From positions 175,001 to 239,000 of the forward strand of contig JACEVL010000285.1 in assembly GCA_020284085.1 (NCBI GenBank): 64,000 nucleotides of DNA. Direction: 5' to 3'. This document shows, piece by piece, positions 47,001-59,059 of this stretch. A program made the position numbers and the translations under genes. The notes below the pieces were generated by a model. That model worked only from the letters and a program-made list of their open reading frames with translations. It was not told where the DNA came from and ran no database searches. Numbering within the stretch: the stretch's first letter is position 1; each line of letters begins with the position of its first letter. The stretch comes from Aporrectodea caliginosa. Taxonomy: Eukaryota > Annelida > Clitellata > Crassiclitellata > Lumbricidae.

Positions 47001-50000
47001 TTTCAATAACTCTTTTCAATAACTCTTTTCAATAACTCTTTTCAATAACTCTTTTCAATAACTCTTTTCAATAACTCTTTTCAATAACTCTTTTCAATAA
47101 CTCTTTTCAATAACTCTTTTCAATAACTCTTTTCAATAACTCTTTTCAATAACTCTTTTCAATAACTCTTTTCAATAACTCTTTTCAATAACTCTTTTCA
47201 ATAACTCTTTTCAATAACTCTTTTCAATAACTCTTTTCAATAACTCTTTTCAATAACTCTTTTCAATAACTCTTTTCAATAACTCTTTTCAATAACTCTT
47301 TTCAATAACTCTTTTCAATAACTCTTTTCAATAACTCTTTTCAATAACTCTTTTCAATAACTCTTTTCAATAACTCTTTTCAATAACTCTTTTCAATAAC
47401 TCTTTTCAATAACTCTTTTCAATAACTCTTTTCAATAACTCTTTTCAATAACTCTTTTCAATAACTCTTTTCAATAACTCTTTTCAATAACTCTTTTCAA
47501 TAACTCTTTTCAATAACTCTTTTCAATAACTCTTTTCAATAACTCTTTTCAATAACTCTTTTCAATAACTCTTTTCAATAACTCTTTTCAATAACTCTTT
47601 TCAACTCTTTTCAATAACTCTTTTCAATAACTCTTTTCAATAACTCTTTTCAATAACTCTTTTCAATAACTCTTTTCAATAACTCTTTTCAATAACTCTT
47701 TTCAATAACTCTTTTCAATAACTCTTTTCAATAACTCTTTTCAATAACTCTTTTCAATAACTCTTTTCAATAACTCTTTTCAATAACTCTTTTCAATAAC
47801 TCTTTTCAATAACTCTTTTCAATAACTCTTTTCAATAACTCTTTTCAATAACTCTTTTCAATAACTCTTTTCAATAACTCTTTTCAATAACTCTTTTCAA
47901 TAACTCTTTTCAATAACTCTTTTCAATAACTCTTTTCAATAACTCTTTTCAATAACTCTTTTCAATAACTTTTCAATAACTCTTTTCAATAACTCTTTTC
48001 AATAACTCTTTTCAATAACTCTTTTCAATAACTCTTTTCAATAACTCTTTTCAATAACTCTTTTCAATAACTCTTTTCAATAACTCTTTTCAATAACTCT
48101 TTTCAATAACTCTTTTCAATAACTCTTTTCAATAACTCTTTTCAATAACTCTTTTCAATAACTCTTTTCAATCAATAACTCTTTTCAATAACTCTTTTCA
48201 ATAACTCTTTTCAATAACTCTTTTCAATAACTCTTTTCAATAACTCTTTTCAATAACTCTTTTCAATAACTCTTTTCAATAACTCTTTTCAATAACTCTT
48301 TTCAATAACTCTTTTCAATAACTCTTTTCAATAACTCTTTTCAATAACTCTTTTCAATAACTCTTTTCAATAACTCTTTTCAATAACTCTTTTCAATAAC
48401 TCTTTTCAATAACTCTTTTCAATAACTCTTTTCAATAACTCTTTTCAATAACTTTTCAATAACTCTTTTCAATAACTCTTTTCAATAACTCTTTTCAATA
48501 ACTCTTTTCAATAACTAACTTTTCAATAACTCTTTTCAATAACTCTTTTCAATAACTCTTTTCAATAACTCTTTTCAATAACTCTTTTCAATAACTCTTT
48601 TCAATAACTCTTTTCAATAACTCTTTTCAATAACTCTTTTCAATAACTCTTTTCAATAACTCTTTTCAATAACTCTTTTCAATAACTCTTTCAATAACTC
48701 TTTTCAATAACTCTTTTCAATAACTCTTTTCAATAACTCTTTTCAATAACTCTTTTCAATAACTCTTTTCAATAACTCTTTTCAATAACTCTTTTCAATA
48801 ACTCTTTTCAATAACTCTTTTCAATAACTCTTTTCAATAACTCTTTTCAATAACTCTTTTCAATAACTCTTTTCAATAACTCTTTTCAATAACTCTTTTC
48901 AATAACTCTTTTCAATAACTCTTTTCAATAACTCTTTTCAATAACTCTTTTCAATAACTAACTCTTTTCAATAACTCTTTTCAATAACTCTTTTCAATAA
49001 CTCTTTTCAATAACTCTTTTCAATAACTCTTTTCAATAACTCTTTTCAATAACTCTTTTCAATAACTCTTTTCAATAACTCTTTTCAATAACTCTTTTCA
49101 ATAACTCTTTTCAATAACTCTTTTCAATAACTCTTTTCAATAACTCTTTTCAATAACTCTTTTCAATAACTCTTTTCAATAACTCTTTTCAATAACTCTT
49201 TTCAATAACTCTTTTCAATAACTCTTTTCAATAACTCTTTTCAATAACTCTTTTCAATAACTCTTTTCAATAACTCTTTTCAATAACTCTTTTCAATAAC
49301 TAACTCTTTTCAATAACTCTTTTCAATAACTCTTTTCAATAACTCTTTTCAATAACTCTTTTCAATAACTCTTTTCAATAACTCTTTTCAATAACTCTTT
49401 TCAATAACTCTTTTCAATAACTCTTTTCAATAACTCTTTTCAATAACTCTTTTCAATAACTCTTTTCAATAACTCTTTTCAATAACTCTTTTCAATAACT
49501 CTTTTCAATAACTCTTTTCAATAACTCTTTTCAATAACTCTTTTCAATAACTCTTTTCAATAACTCTTTTCAATAACTCTCTTTTCAATAACTCTTTTCA
49601 ATAACTCTTTTCAATAACTCTTTTCAATAACTCTTTTCAATAACTCTTTTCAATAACTAACTCTTTTCAATAACTCTTTTCAATAACTCTTTTCAATAAC
49701 TCTTTTCAATAACTCTTTTCAATAATAACTAACTCTTTTCAATAACTCTTTTCAATAACTCTTTTCAATAACTCTTTTCAATAACTCTTTTCAATAACTC
49801 TTTTCAATAACTCTTTTCAATAACTCTTTTCAATAACTCTTTTCAATAACTCTTTTCAATAACTCTTTTCAATAACTCTTTTCAATAACTCTTTTCAATA
49901 ACTCTTTTCAATAACTCTTTTCAATAACTCTTTTCAATAACTCTTTTCAATAACTCTTTTCAATAACTCTTTTCAATAACTCTTTTCAATAACTCTTTTC

Positions 50001-51510
50001 AATAACTCTTTTCAATAACTCTTTTCAATAACTCTTTTCAATAACTCTTTTCAATAACTCTTTTCAATAACTCTTTTCAATAACTCTTTTCAATAACTCT
50101 TTTCAATAACTCTTTTCAATAACTCTTTTCAATAACTCTTTTCAATAACTCTTTCAATAACTCTTTTCAATAACTCTTTTCAATAACTCTTTTCAATAAC
50201 TCTTTTCAATAACTCTTTTCAATAACTCTTTTCAATAACTCTTTTCAATAACTCTTTTCAATAACTCTTTTCAATAACTCTTTTCAATAACTCTTTTCAA
50301 TAACTCTTTTCAATAACTCTTTTCAATAACTCTTTTCAATAACTCTTTTCAATAACTCTTTTCAATAACTCTTTTCAATAACTCTTTTCAATAACTCTTT
50401 TCAATAACTCTTTTCAATAACTCTTTTCAATAACTCTTTTCAATAACTCTTTTCAATAACTCTTTTCAATAACTCTTTTCAATAACTCTTTTCAATAACT
50501 CTTTTCAATAACTCTTTTCAATAACTCTTTTCAATAACTCTTTTCAATAACTCTTTTCAATAACTCTTTTCAATAACTCTTTTCAATAACTCTTTTCAAT
50601 AACTCTTTTCAATAACTCTTTTCAATAACTCTTTTCAATAACTCTTTTCAATAACTCTTTTCAATAACTCTTTTCAATAACTCTTTTCAATAACTCTTTT
50701 CAATAACTCTTTTCAATAACTCTTTTCAATAACTCTTTTCAATAACTCTTTTCAATAACTCTTTTCAATAACTCTTTTCAATAACTCTTTTCAATAACTC
50801 TTTTCAATAACTCTTTTCAATAACTCTTTTCAATAACTCTTTTCAATAACTCTTTTCAATAACTCTTTTCAATAACTCTTTTCAATAACTCTTTTCAATA
50901 ACTCTTTTCAATAACTCTTTTCAATAACTCTTTTCAATAACTCTTTTCAATAACTCTTTTCAATAACTCTTTTCAATAACTATTTCAATAACTCTTTTCA
51001 ATAAATCCTTTTCAATAACTCTTTTCAATAACTCTTTTCAATAACTCTTTTCAATAATAACTCTTTTCAATAACTCTTTTCAATAACTCTTTTCAATAAC
51101 TCTTTTCAATAACTCTTTTCAATAACTCTTTTCAATAACTCTTTTCAATAACTCTTTTCAATAACTCTTTTCAATAACTCTTTTCAATAACTCTTTTCAA
51201 TAACTCTTTTCAATAACTCTTTTCAATAACTCTTTTCAATAACTCTTTTCAATAACTCTTTTCAATAACTCTTTTCAATAACTCTTTTCAATAACTCTTT
51301 TCAATAACTCTTTTCAATAACTCTTTTCAATAACTCTTTTCAATAACTCTTTTCAATAACTCTTTTCAATAACTCTTTTCAATAACTCTTTTCAATAACT
51401 CTTTTCAATAACTCTTTTCAATAACTCTTTTCAGTAACTCTTTTCAATAACTCTTTTCAATAACTAACTCTTTTCAATAACTCTTTTCAATAACTCTTTT
51501 CAATAATAAC
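38059..51510 (+). repeat. Giant 13-bp satellite array (CAATAACTCTTTT)n
   Basis: About 13.45 kb, roughly 1030 units, all in one orientation. Variants are indels (CAATAACTAACTCTTTT, CTTTCAATAAC, CAATAATAACT) and a few substitutions, and they are concentrated at the edges (38060-39300 and 48500-51510) plus patches near 41.3, 43.3 and 43.5 kb. The interior (about 44.7-46.8 kb) is almost perfect. Because the unit is 13 bp, every frame meets a stop within 39 nt, so the block has no open frames. Confidence 0.99.
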
Positions 51511-54500
51511 TATGAGATTTGTTGCAACCGACTAGGGACCGGGGTTGGTTGAAACACTTGGAGGTCTTCGGTTGAGTTAGCTATAATTGCGGTTACATCT
51601 TTGGTCACTGAGTTCATAACTATACCTTGTTTGGTGCTTATATATAAAGGATATAGAAGGGCTAATAAGTTTGTAGGTTTTTCCAAAAATAAAAAAAATA
51701 TGGCACACGAAAATATGAGATTTGTTGCAACCGACTAGGGACCGGGGTTGGTTGAAACACTTCGAGGTCTTCGGTTGAGTTAGCTATAATTGCGGTTACA
51801 TCTTTGGTCACTGAGTTCATAACTATACCTTGTTTGGTGCTGATATATAAAGGATATAGAAGGGCTAATATGGTTGTAGGTTTTCAAAAAAAAAAAAAAT
51901 GGCACACGAAAATATGAGATTTGTTGCAACCGACTAGGGACCGGGGTTGGTTGCAACACTTCGAGGTCTTCGGTTGAGTTAGCTATAATTGCGGTTACAT
52001 CTTTGGTCACTGAGTTCATAACTATACCTTGTTTGGTGCTGATATATAAAGGATATAGAAGGGCTAATATGGTTGTAGGTTTTCCAAAAATAAAAAAATG
52101 GCACACGAAAATATGAGATTTGTTGCAACCGACTAGGGACCGGGGTTGGTTGCAACACTTCGAGGTCTTCGGTTGAGTTAGCTATAATTGCGGTTACATC
52201 TTTGGTCACTGAGTTCATAACTATACCTTGTTTGGTGCTTATATATAAAGGATATAGAAGGGCTAATAAGTTTGTAGGTTTTTCCAAAAATAAAAAAAAT
52301 ATGGCACACGAAAATATGAGATTTGTTGCAACCGACTAGGGACCGGGGTTGGTTGAAACACTTCGAGGTCTTCGGTTGAGTTAGCTATAATTGCGGTTAC
52401 ATCTTTGGTCACTGAGTTCATAACTATACCTTGTTTGGTGCTTATATATAAAGGATATAGAAGAATGTTTGGGTTTTTCCAAAAATAAAAAAAATATGGC
52501 ACACGAAAATATGAGATTTGTTGCAACCGACTAGGGACCGGGGTTGGTTGAAACACTTCGAGGTCTTCGGTTGAGTTAGCTATAATTGCGGTTACATCTT
52601 TGGTCACTGAGTTCATAACTATACCTTGTTTGGTGCTTATATATAAAGGATATAGAAGGGCTAATATGTTTGTAGGTTTTCCAAAAATAAAAAAATGGCA
52701 CACGAAAATATGAGATTTGTTGCAACCGACTAGGGACCGGGGTTGGTTGCAACACTTTCTTCGGTTGAGTTAGCTATAATTGCGGTTACATCTTTGGTCA
52801 CTGAGTTCATAACTATACCTTGTTTGGTGCTGATATATAAAGGATAAAGGGCTAATATGGTTGTAGGCATGGCACACGAAAATATGAGATTTGTTGCAAC
52901 CGACTAGGGACCGGGGTTGGTTGAAACACTTCGAGGTCTTCGGTTGAGTTAGCTATAATTGCGGTTACATCTTTGGTCACTGAGTTCATAACTATACCTT
53001 GTTTGGTGCTTATATATAAAGGATATAGAAGGGCTAATATGTTTGTAGGTTTTCCAAAAATAAAAAAAATATGGCACACGAAAATATGAGATTTGTTGCA
53101 ACCGACTAGGGACCGGGGTTGGTTGCAACACTTCGAGGTCTTCGGTTGAGTTAGCTATAATTGCGGTTACATCTTTGGTCACTGAGTTCATAACTATACC
53201 TTGTTTGGTGCTTATATATAAAGGATATAGAAGGGCTAATATGTTTGTAGGTTTTTCCTAAAAAAAAAAAAAAAAATATGGCACACGAAAATATGAGATT
53301 TGTTGCAACCGACTAGGGACCGGGGTTGGTTGCAACACTTCGAGGTCTTCGGTTGAGTTAGCTATAATTGCGGTTACATCTTTGGTCACTGAGTTCATAA
53401 CTATACCTTGTTTGGTGCTGATATATAAAGGATATAGAAGGGCTAATATGTTTGTAGGTTTTTCCAAAAAAAAAAAAATATGGCACACGAAAATATGAGA
53501 TTTGTTGCAACCGACTAGGGACCGGGGTTGGTTGCAACACTTCGAGGTCTTCGGTTGAGTTAGCTATAATTGCGGTTACATCTTTGGTCACTGAGTTCAT
53601 AACTATACCTTGTTTGGTGCTGATATATAAAGGATATAGAAGGGCTAATATGGTTGTATAAAGGATATAGAAGGGCGAAAATATGGTTGTAGGTTACATC
53701 TTTTTTCCAAAATAAACTAGGGAAAACACTTGTTGAGTTAGCTATAATTGCGGTTACATCACTGAGTTCATAACTATACCTTGTTTGGTGCTGATATATA
53801 AAGGATATAGAAGGGCTAATATGGTTGTAGGTTTTTCCAAAAAATGGCACACGAAAATATGAGATTTGTTGCAACCGACTAGGGACCGGGGTTGGTTGCA
53901 ACACTTCGAGGTCTTCGGTTGAGTTAGCTATAATTGCGGTTACATCTTTGGTCACTGAGTTCATAACTATACCTTGTTTGGTGCTGATATATAAAGGATA
54001 TAGAAGGGCTAATATGGTTGTAGGTTTTTCCAAAAAAAAAATATGGCACACGAAAATATGAGATTTGTTGCAACCGACTAGGGACCGGGGTTGGTTGAAA
54101 CACTTCGAGGTCTTCGGTTGAGTTAGCTATAATTGCGGTTACATCTTTGGTCACTGAGTTCATAACTATACCTTGTTTGGTGCTTATATATAAAGGATAT
54201 AGAAGGGCTAATAAGTTTGTAGGTTTTTCCAAAAATAAAAAAAATATGGCACACGAAAATATGAGATTTGTTGCAACCGACTAGGGACCGGGGTTGGTTG
54301 AAACACTTCGAGGTCTTCGGTTGAGTTAGCTATAATTGCGGTTACATCTTTGGTCACTGAGTTCATAACTATACCTTGTTTGGTGCTTATATATAAAGGA
54401 TATAGAAGGGCTAATAAGTTTGTAGGTTTTTCCAAAAATAAAAAAAATATGGCACACGAAAATATGAGATTTGTTGCAACCGACTAGGGACCGGGGTTGG

Positions 54501-56494
54501 TTGCAACACTTCGAGGTCTTCGGTTGAGTTAGCTATAATTGCGGTTACATCTTTGGTCACTGAGTTCATAACTATACCTTGTTTGGTGCTGATATATAAA
54601 GGATATAGAAGGGCTAATATGGTTGTAGGTTTTTCCAAAAAAAAAAAAATGGCACACGAAAATATGAGATTTGTTGCAACCGACTAGGGACCGGGGTTGG
54701 TTGAAACACTTCGAGGTCTTCGGTTGAGTTAGCTATAATTGCGGTTACATCTTTGGTCACTGAGTTCATAACTATACCTTGTTTGGTGCTTATATATAAA
54801 GGATATAGAAGGGCTAATAAGTTTGTAGGTTTTTCTAAAAAAAAAAAAAATATGGCACACGAAAATATGAGATTTGTTGCAACCGACTAGGGACCGGGGT
54901 TGGTTGCAACACTTCGAGGTCTTCGGTTGAGTTAGCTATAATTGCGGTTACATCTTTGGTAATTGCGGTTACATGCTTTGGTCACTGAGTTCATAACTAT
55001 ACCTTGTTTGGTGCTTATATATAAAGGATATAGAAGGGCTAATATGTTTGTAGGTTTTTCCAAAATATAAAAATATGGCACACGAAAATATGAGATTTGT
55101 TGCAACCGACTAGGGACCGGGGTTGGTTGCAACACTTCGAGGTCTTCGGTTGAGTTAGCTATAATTGCGGTTACATCTTTGGTCACTGAGTTCATAACTA
55201 TACCTTGTTTGGTGCTTATATATAAAGGATATAGAAGGGCTAATAAGTTTGTAGGTTTTTCCAAAAATAAAAAAAATATGGCACACGAAAATATGAGATT
55301 TGTTGCAACCGACTAGGGACCGGGGTTGGTTGAAACACTTCGAGGTCTTCGGTTGAGTTAGCTATAATTGCGGTTACATCTTTGGTCACTGAGTTCATAA
55401 CTATACCTTGTTTGGTGCTTATATATAAAGGATATAGAAGGGCTAATAAGTTTGTAGGTTTTTCCAAAAATAAAAAAAATATGGCACGAAAATATGAGAT
55501 TTGTTGCAACCGACTAGGGACCGGGGTTGGTTGAAACACTTCGAGGTCTTCGGTTGAGTTAGCTATAATTGCGGTTACATCTTTGGTCACTGAGTTCATA
55601 ACTATACCTTGTTTGGTGCTGATATATAAAGGATATAGAAGGGCTAATATGTTTGTAGGTTTTCCAAAAATAAAAAAAAATGGCACACGAAAATATGAGA
55701 TTTGTTGCAACCGACTAGGGACCGGGGTTGGTTGCAACACTTCGAGGCCCTCTGTTCAGTTAGCTATAATTGCGGTTACATCTTTGGTCACTGAGTTCAT
55801 AACTATACCTTGTTTGGTGCTGATATATAAAGGATATAGAAGGGCTAATATGGTTGTAGGTTTTTCCAAAAATAAAAAAAAAATGGCACACGAAAATATG
55901 AGATTTGTTGCAACCGACTAGGGACCGGGGTTGGTTGCAACACTTCGAGGCCCTCTGTTCAGTTAGCTATAATTGCGGTTACATCTTTGGTCACTGAGTT
56001 CATAACTATACCTTGTTTGGTGCTGATATATAAAGGATATAGAAGGGCTAATATGGTTGTAGGTTTTTCCAAAAATAAAAAAATGGCACACGAAAATATG
56101 AGATTTGTTGCAACCGACTAGGGACCGGGGTTGGTTGCAACACTTCGAGGTCTTCGGTTGAGTTAGCTATAATTGCGGTTACATCTTTGGTTACTGAGTT
56201 CATAACTATACCTTGTTTGGTGCTGATATATAAAGGATATAGAAGGGCTAATATGGTTGTAGGTTTTTCCAAAAATAAAAAAATGGCACACGAAAATATG
56301 AGATTTGTTGCAACCGACTAGGGACCGGGGTTGGTTGAAACACTTGGAGGTCTTCGGTTGAGTTAGCTATAATTGCGGTTACATCTTTGGTCACTGAGTT
56401 CATAACTATACCTTGTTTGGTGCTTATATATAAAGGATATAGAAGGGCTAATATGGTTGTAGGTTTTTCCAAAAATAAAAAAAATATGGCACAC
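51511..56494 (+). repeat. ~201-bp satellite array, about 24 units
   Basis: Unit markers ATGAGATTTGTTGCAACC fall near 51512, 51716, 51914, 52114, 52316, 52510, 52709, 52885, 53087, 53293, 53494, 53857, 54058 and onwards to 56298. One degenerate unit lies at 53650-53840. Units differ by linked variants (GAAACACTT or GCAACACTT; GCTTATATAT or GCTGATATAT; ATGGTTG or AAGTTTG). Each unit has a TATATAAAGG motif and an A-rich end. The common length is divisible by three, so minus-strand frames run through two units (up to 166 codons). Confidence 0.98.
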
Positions 56495-56573
56495 TCCGGT
56501 CTCCCCGAAAAGGCGATAAAAATTGAAGATTAGGATATTATACGCATCTGGTAGGGGCGCTATAACGAAAATA
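56495..56573 (+). other. Short insert with a GGGGCGCTATA motif between satellite and LINE
   Basis: About 75 bp interrupts the last satellite unit between GGCACAC and ACGAAAATATGAG. It contains GGTAGGGGCGCTATA, like the retroposon tails elsewhere in the window. Confidence 0.4.
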
Positions 56574-57024
56574 TGAGATTTGTTGCAAGGATTCTAAGTG
56601 CATGCTCTGGTTCGCTCCACGCTCTCAGAGTCCTCAGGGCACACGGTCTCCCTCCGACAGCGCTCCATGAAGTTGCACGTGCAACTACCATCTCTCGCCT
56701 TCTCTATGCCTCCCCTGCTTGGTGGGGATTCACCACCGCAAGTGACCGACTAAAACTCCAACGTTTCCTGCAAAGGGCCAAACGACTGGGATACCTTCCT
56801 CCTCAACAACAGGATTTAGACCGAATGATGGAAGAAGCAGATGTCAAACTCCTGCTTGCGGTCAACCGGAACTCACAACATGTGCTTAGAGGCCTCTTTC
56901 CTCCGACCGTTTGTAGGCCTTATGCTCTGCGCCCTAGACCTCATGAATATGAACTCCCAAAAAAGATGACCACAATTTCATCTCTAGGGTTCTATATCGT
57001 ACCATTCGGGATGTTAAGTTTTAA
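56574..57024 (+). pseudogene. LINE reverse transcriptase C-terminal fragment
   Basis: The frame contains SGSLHALRVLRAHGLPPTAL, LLYASPAWWGFTTASDR, QHVLRGLFPP and RPHEYELPKK. A +1 base in the AAAAAA run at about 56959 moves the reading to KKDDHNFISRVLYRTIRDVK, which ends at a TAA at 57022-57024. It is homologous to 16059-16496 and belongs to the jockey/CR1 group by motif. The first 18 bp are satellite sequence, so the LINE body begins at about 56591. Catalytic domain absent. Confidence 0.75.
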
Positions 57025-57134
57025 CTCTCAATCCTGGCTATAGGCATAAACTTATAGTTTTTAATTTCATTACTTTCATTATCTCATGTAAACAAGTTGC
57101 GGTATGTCAACTTTGTATCTTAATAATAAACGAA
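57025..57134. other. LINE 3' region or flank, unassigned
   Basis: AT-rich sequence between the LINE stop and the truncated MITE; a LINE 3' UTR is likely but not shown. Confidence 0.3.
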
Positions 57135-57477
57135 ATCTACGTGACATAATACCCGTAATAATGGATTAATTTTGCATCGTTGGAAAACTATAAATCTAAT
57201 ATCTGCAATATCTTCTGATATCGCCACTTTTTCTGCTCTGAGCAGTTACTTTTTTTAATTCATTAAAGTCAACATATGAAAAATTATAATTTCACTTGAA
57301 TATGCCCCAAAATTAAAAAAATGTGCGTTCAAAAGTACCTTAAATGATCCTAAAGTGTCCGTATTTCATATTCACTAAGGTAGGAAAAAATAATCCAAGC
57401 TGGTTCGACTTTTTCCGTAGAAAACGCAGTGTAGAATAGCTGTGGGGTATGTCATACCCCACCTCACCTCCAAAGGG
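57135..57477. mobile_element. 5'-truncated piggyBac-like MITE (family of 60868-61466)
   Basis: This stretch matches 61141-61466 along its length, ending in the palindrome GGGGTATGTCATACCCC and the terminus CACCTCACCTCCAAAGGG, followed by TTAA at 57478-57481. The left end of the element is missing. Confidence 0.75.
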
Positions 57478-57479
57478 TT

Positions 57480-57707
57480 AAAATCTGTTCTTATTCCTCT
57501 GACTTATCATTATTCAATGAGGTCATCTGATTGTCTTTGTCTGGTCATACCTAAATCAAGAACTGTTCTCGGTGAACGAGCTTTTTCAGTATCTGGACCT
57601 ACTTTTTGGGACTCTCTCCCTGTGTCTGTACGCTGCGCTCAGTCACTTGTGTCATTTCGTTCTCGGCTGAAAACTTACCTCTTTCAAATTGCTTATCCAC
57701 CTTAGGC
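57480..57707 (+). pseudogene. CR1-type LINE reverse transcriptase C-terminus
   Basis: The frame reads KSVLIPLTYHYSMRSSD, LCLVIPKSRTVLGERAFSVS, GPTFWDSLPVSVRCAQSLVS, then FRSRLKTYLFQIAYPP and stop. The R-AFSV-GP-FW-SLP ... F--RLKTYLF pattern is the conserved C-terminal region of CR1/L2 LINEs. It joins the MITE terminus at its 5' side, so the MITE probably inserted into it or marks its truncation point. It is the best copy of the family also seen at 1755-2215 and 34845-34980. Confidence 0.8.
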
Positions 57708-57842
57708 TACCTCTCTGTCTCTTACGGACTGATCTTCTGGATGTTGACCTGATTACGGATTGTTTTGATGCGCCATCGGTTGATGCCTTGTGCATTAGAC
57801 ACCGGCGCAATAGAAGTTGCTAATTACATTACATTACATTAC
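57708..57842 (+). mobile_element. CR1-type LINE 3' UTR and (ACATT)n tail
   Basis: GGATGTTGACCTGATTACGG and TGCATTAGACACCGGCGCAA are shared with the other two copies. The tail is four TTACA/ACATT units. Confidence 0.75.
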
Positions 57843-57892
57843 TATCTGCCTTGCTTTGGCGCTGCCTTGCGGGTGTGACCCCTGTTTACTTT

Positions 57893-58198
57893 AGGAACGC
57901 TGCTGCTCCACCCTGAGCGTCCAGCGCCGTGGCGCTCTCCGCTCCTCTAAGCAGGCTGAACTTCTTGTCATCCGGTCGCGGACATCTATTATGCAGCGCC
58001 GCGCCTTTTCTGTTGCTGGCCCTGTAATGTGGAATGGGCTCCCTGTCGATTTATGCCTAATGCCTAGAACCCTTGAGGCAACCTTCTTCTTTAACCTTAT
58101 AAGACTGTTCTCTTTAGGCGGGTTGGGTCGGGAGCGCTCCTCAGTAGATAATCTTGAAGGGGCGCTATAGAAATATCTGAAATGAATTAATGAATTAG
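57893..58198 (+). pseudogene. Second LINE C-terminus (L2/CR1-like) with 3' tail
   Basis: After an in-frame TAG at 57890-57892 the plus strand is open to a TAG at 58168-58170. It reads RRGALRSSKQAELLVIRSRT, RRAFSVAGPVMWNGLPVDL and TFFFNLIRLFSLGG. AFSVAGP--WN-LP is the CR1/L2 C-terminal signature. It then runs into AATCTTGAAGGGGCGCTATA and TGAAATGAATTAATG, a tail shared with 17380-17465 and with the SINE at 10215-10430. This links that SINE tail to this LINE family. Confidence 0.75.
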
Positions 58199-58252
58199 TC
58201 TTTTTTATTATATTACGCATATTCGTAGTTTGCATGCTATAGTTAGTATAAC

Positions 58253-58255
<3 letters not shown>

Positions 58256-58283
<28 letters not shown>

Positions 58284-58288
58284 TTATG
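58256..58288 (+). repeat. (AGT)n microsatellite
   Basis: About ten AGT triplets. Confidence 0.9.
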
Positions 58289-58524
58289 ATTATTAAGAAT
58301 AAAAATAACAACACTAGGCAACTTTTAAATGGTCAGCTTGAAAATGCAGTTAAGGATGGGATAAACCACAAAGACTATATAATTGACTTCTGAAATTATT
58401 AGCAATTTCTGCAATTTCAGGAACTTGCTAAATATTAAATTAGGGTTGCAATGAAGACACCATTTTGCTAAAATCCTAAAATCTACACGCATTACGATTT
58501 GTGAGTTCAAGGTACAATTCCTAC

Positions 58525-58830
58525 CTCCACCGCCTTCGAATAGTTTGGCAATGTGACTTTGTTTTGTACGATGAAGGTGCTTTATTGTGACATTGTAATC
58601 ACGTAGGCTTCGTCTTCGCAAAATGTTCAGCAGTTCATCGTTCTTGGCATGCGAAGTTTGCTTTGAGGAAATTGAATCTCTTTGCCTTTTGTTAATGACA
58701 TTCGAAGAATACAGAAGACTAAGTAGATCGATCAACTCCAGAAGATCAACCAAACTTTCCTGATTAGTAGTAAGTATTGAAATTTCGCTATCTCGTAAAG
58801 GCCAGTCTTCGCCATATTCACCGTTATCTT
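58525..58830 (-). CDS. CARD domain exon (death-fold adaptor, partial gene)
   Basis: On the minus strand a 306-bp open exon is bounded by an acceptor ACTGTTTCAG (to 58831) and a donor G|GTAGGA (from 58524). Both boundaries are in phase 1, so the exon is symmetric. It encodes an acidic lead (DNGEYGEDWPLRD) and then a helical domain: SLVDLLELIDLLSLLYSSNV, INKRQRDSISSKQTSHAKND, ELLNILRRRSLRDYNVTIKH, LHRTKQSHIAKLFEGG. The order L--LL-s-vI----r--I-s--T---kn--LL-iL-rr ... L--t-qs-la-L--gg is that of caspase-recruitment domains, which pair with other CARDs in apoptotic and innate immune complexes. CARD is inferred from pattern; a DED is the main alternative. No stop or frameshift is present. The other exons are not identified. 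Confidence 0.65.
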
Positions 58831-59059
58831 CTGAAACAGTGCACACAATTTCTGAGCATCAGAGCAGTTTCCACAAACAGGAACTTAACGCATTTCAAAA
58901 TTTACATCGTATGAATAGCTAGAGAACACTATGTATGTATGTATGTATTTATATACGTACGTATTATGTATGTATTTAATTATACAAAATATGCAATTGG
59001 GTATGTATTTAGGTATATATATATATATATATATGCATGAAAGTATGTGTGCATGTATG
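58831..59059. other. Intron-like sequence with ATGT tract
   Basis: Upstream intron of the CARD exon, if that gene is real. A degenerate ATGT tract lies at 58930-58975 and a TA tract at 59015-59034. Confidence 0.35.

Noticed and set aside
38059..56494. CRISPR-like array
   Set aside because: Both arrays are direct repeats without unique spacers in a eukaryotic sequence.
57891..58235. 114-codon minus-strand frame
   Set aside because: Antisense to the LINE C-terminus with the AFSVAGP signature on the plus strand.
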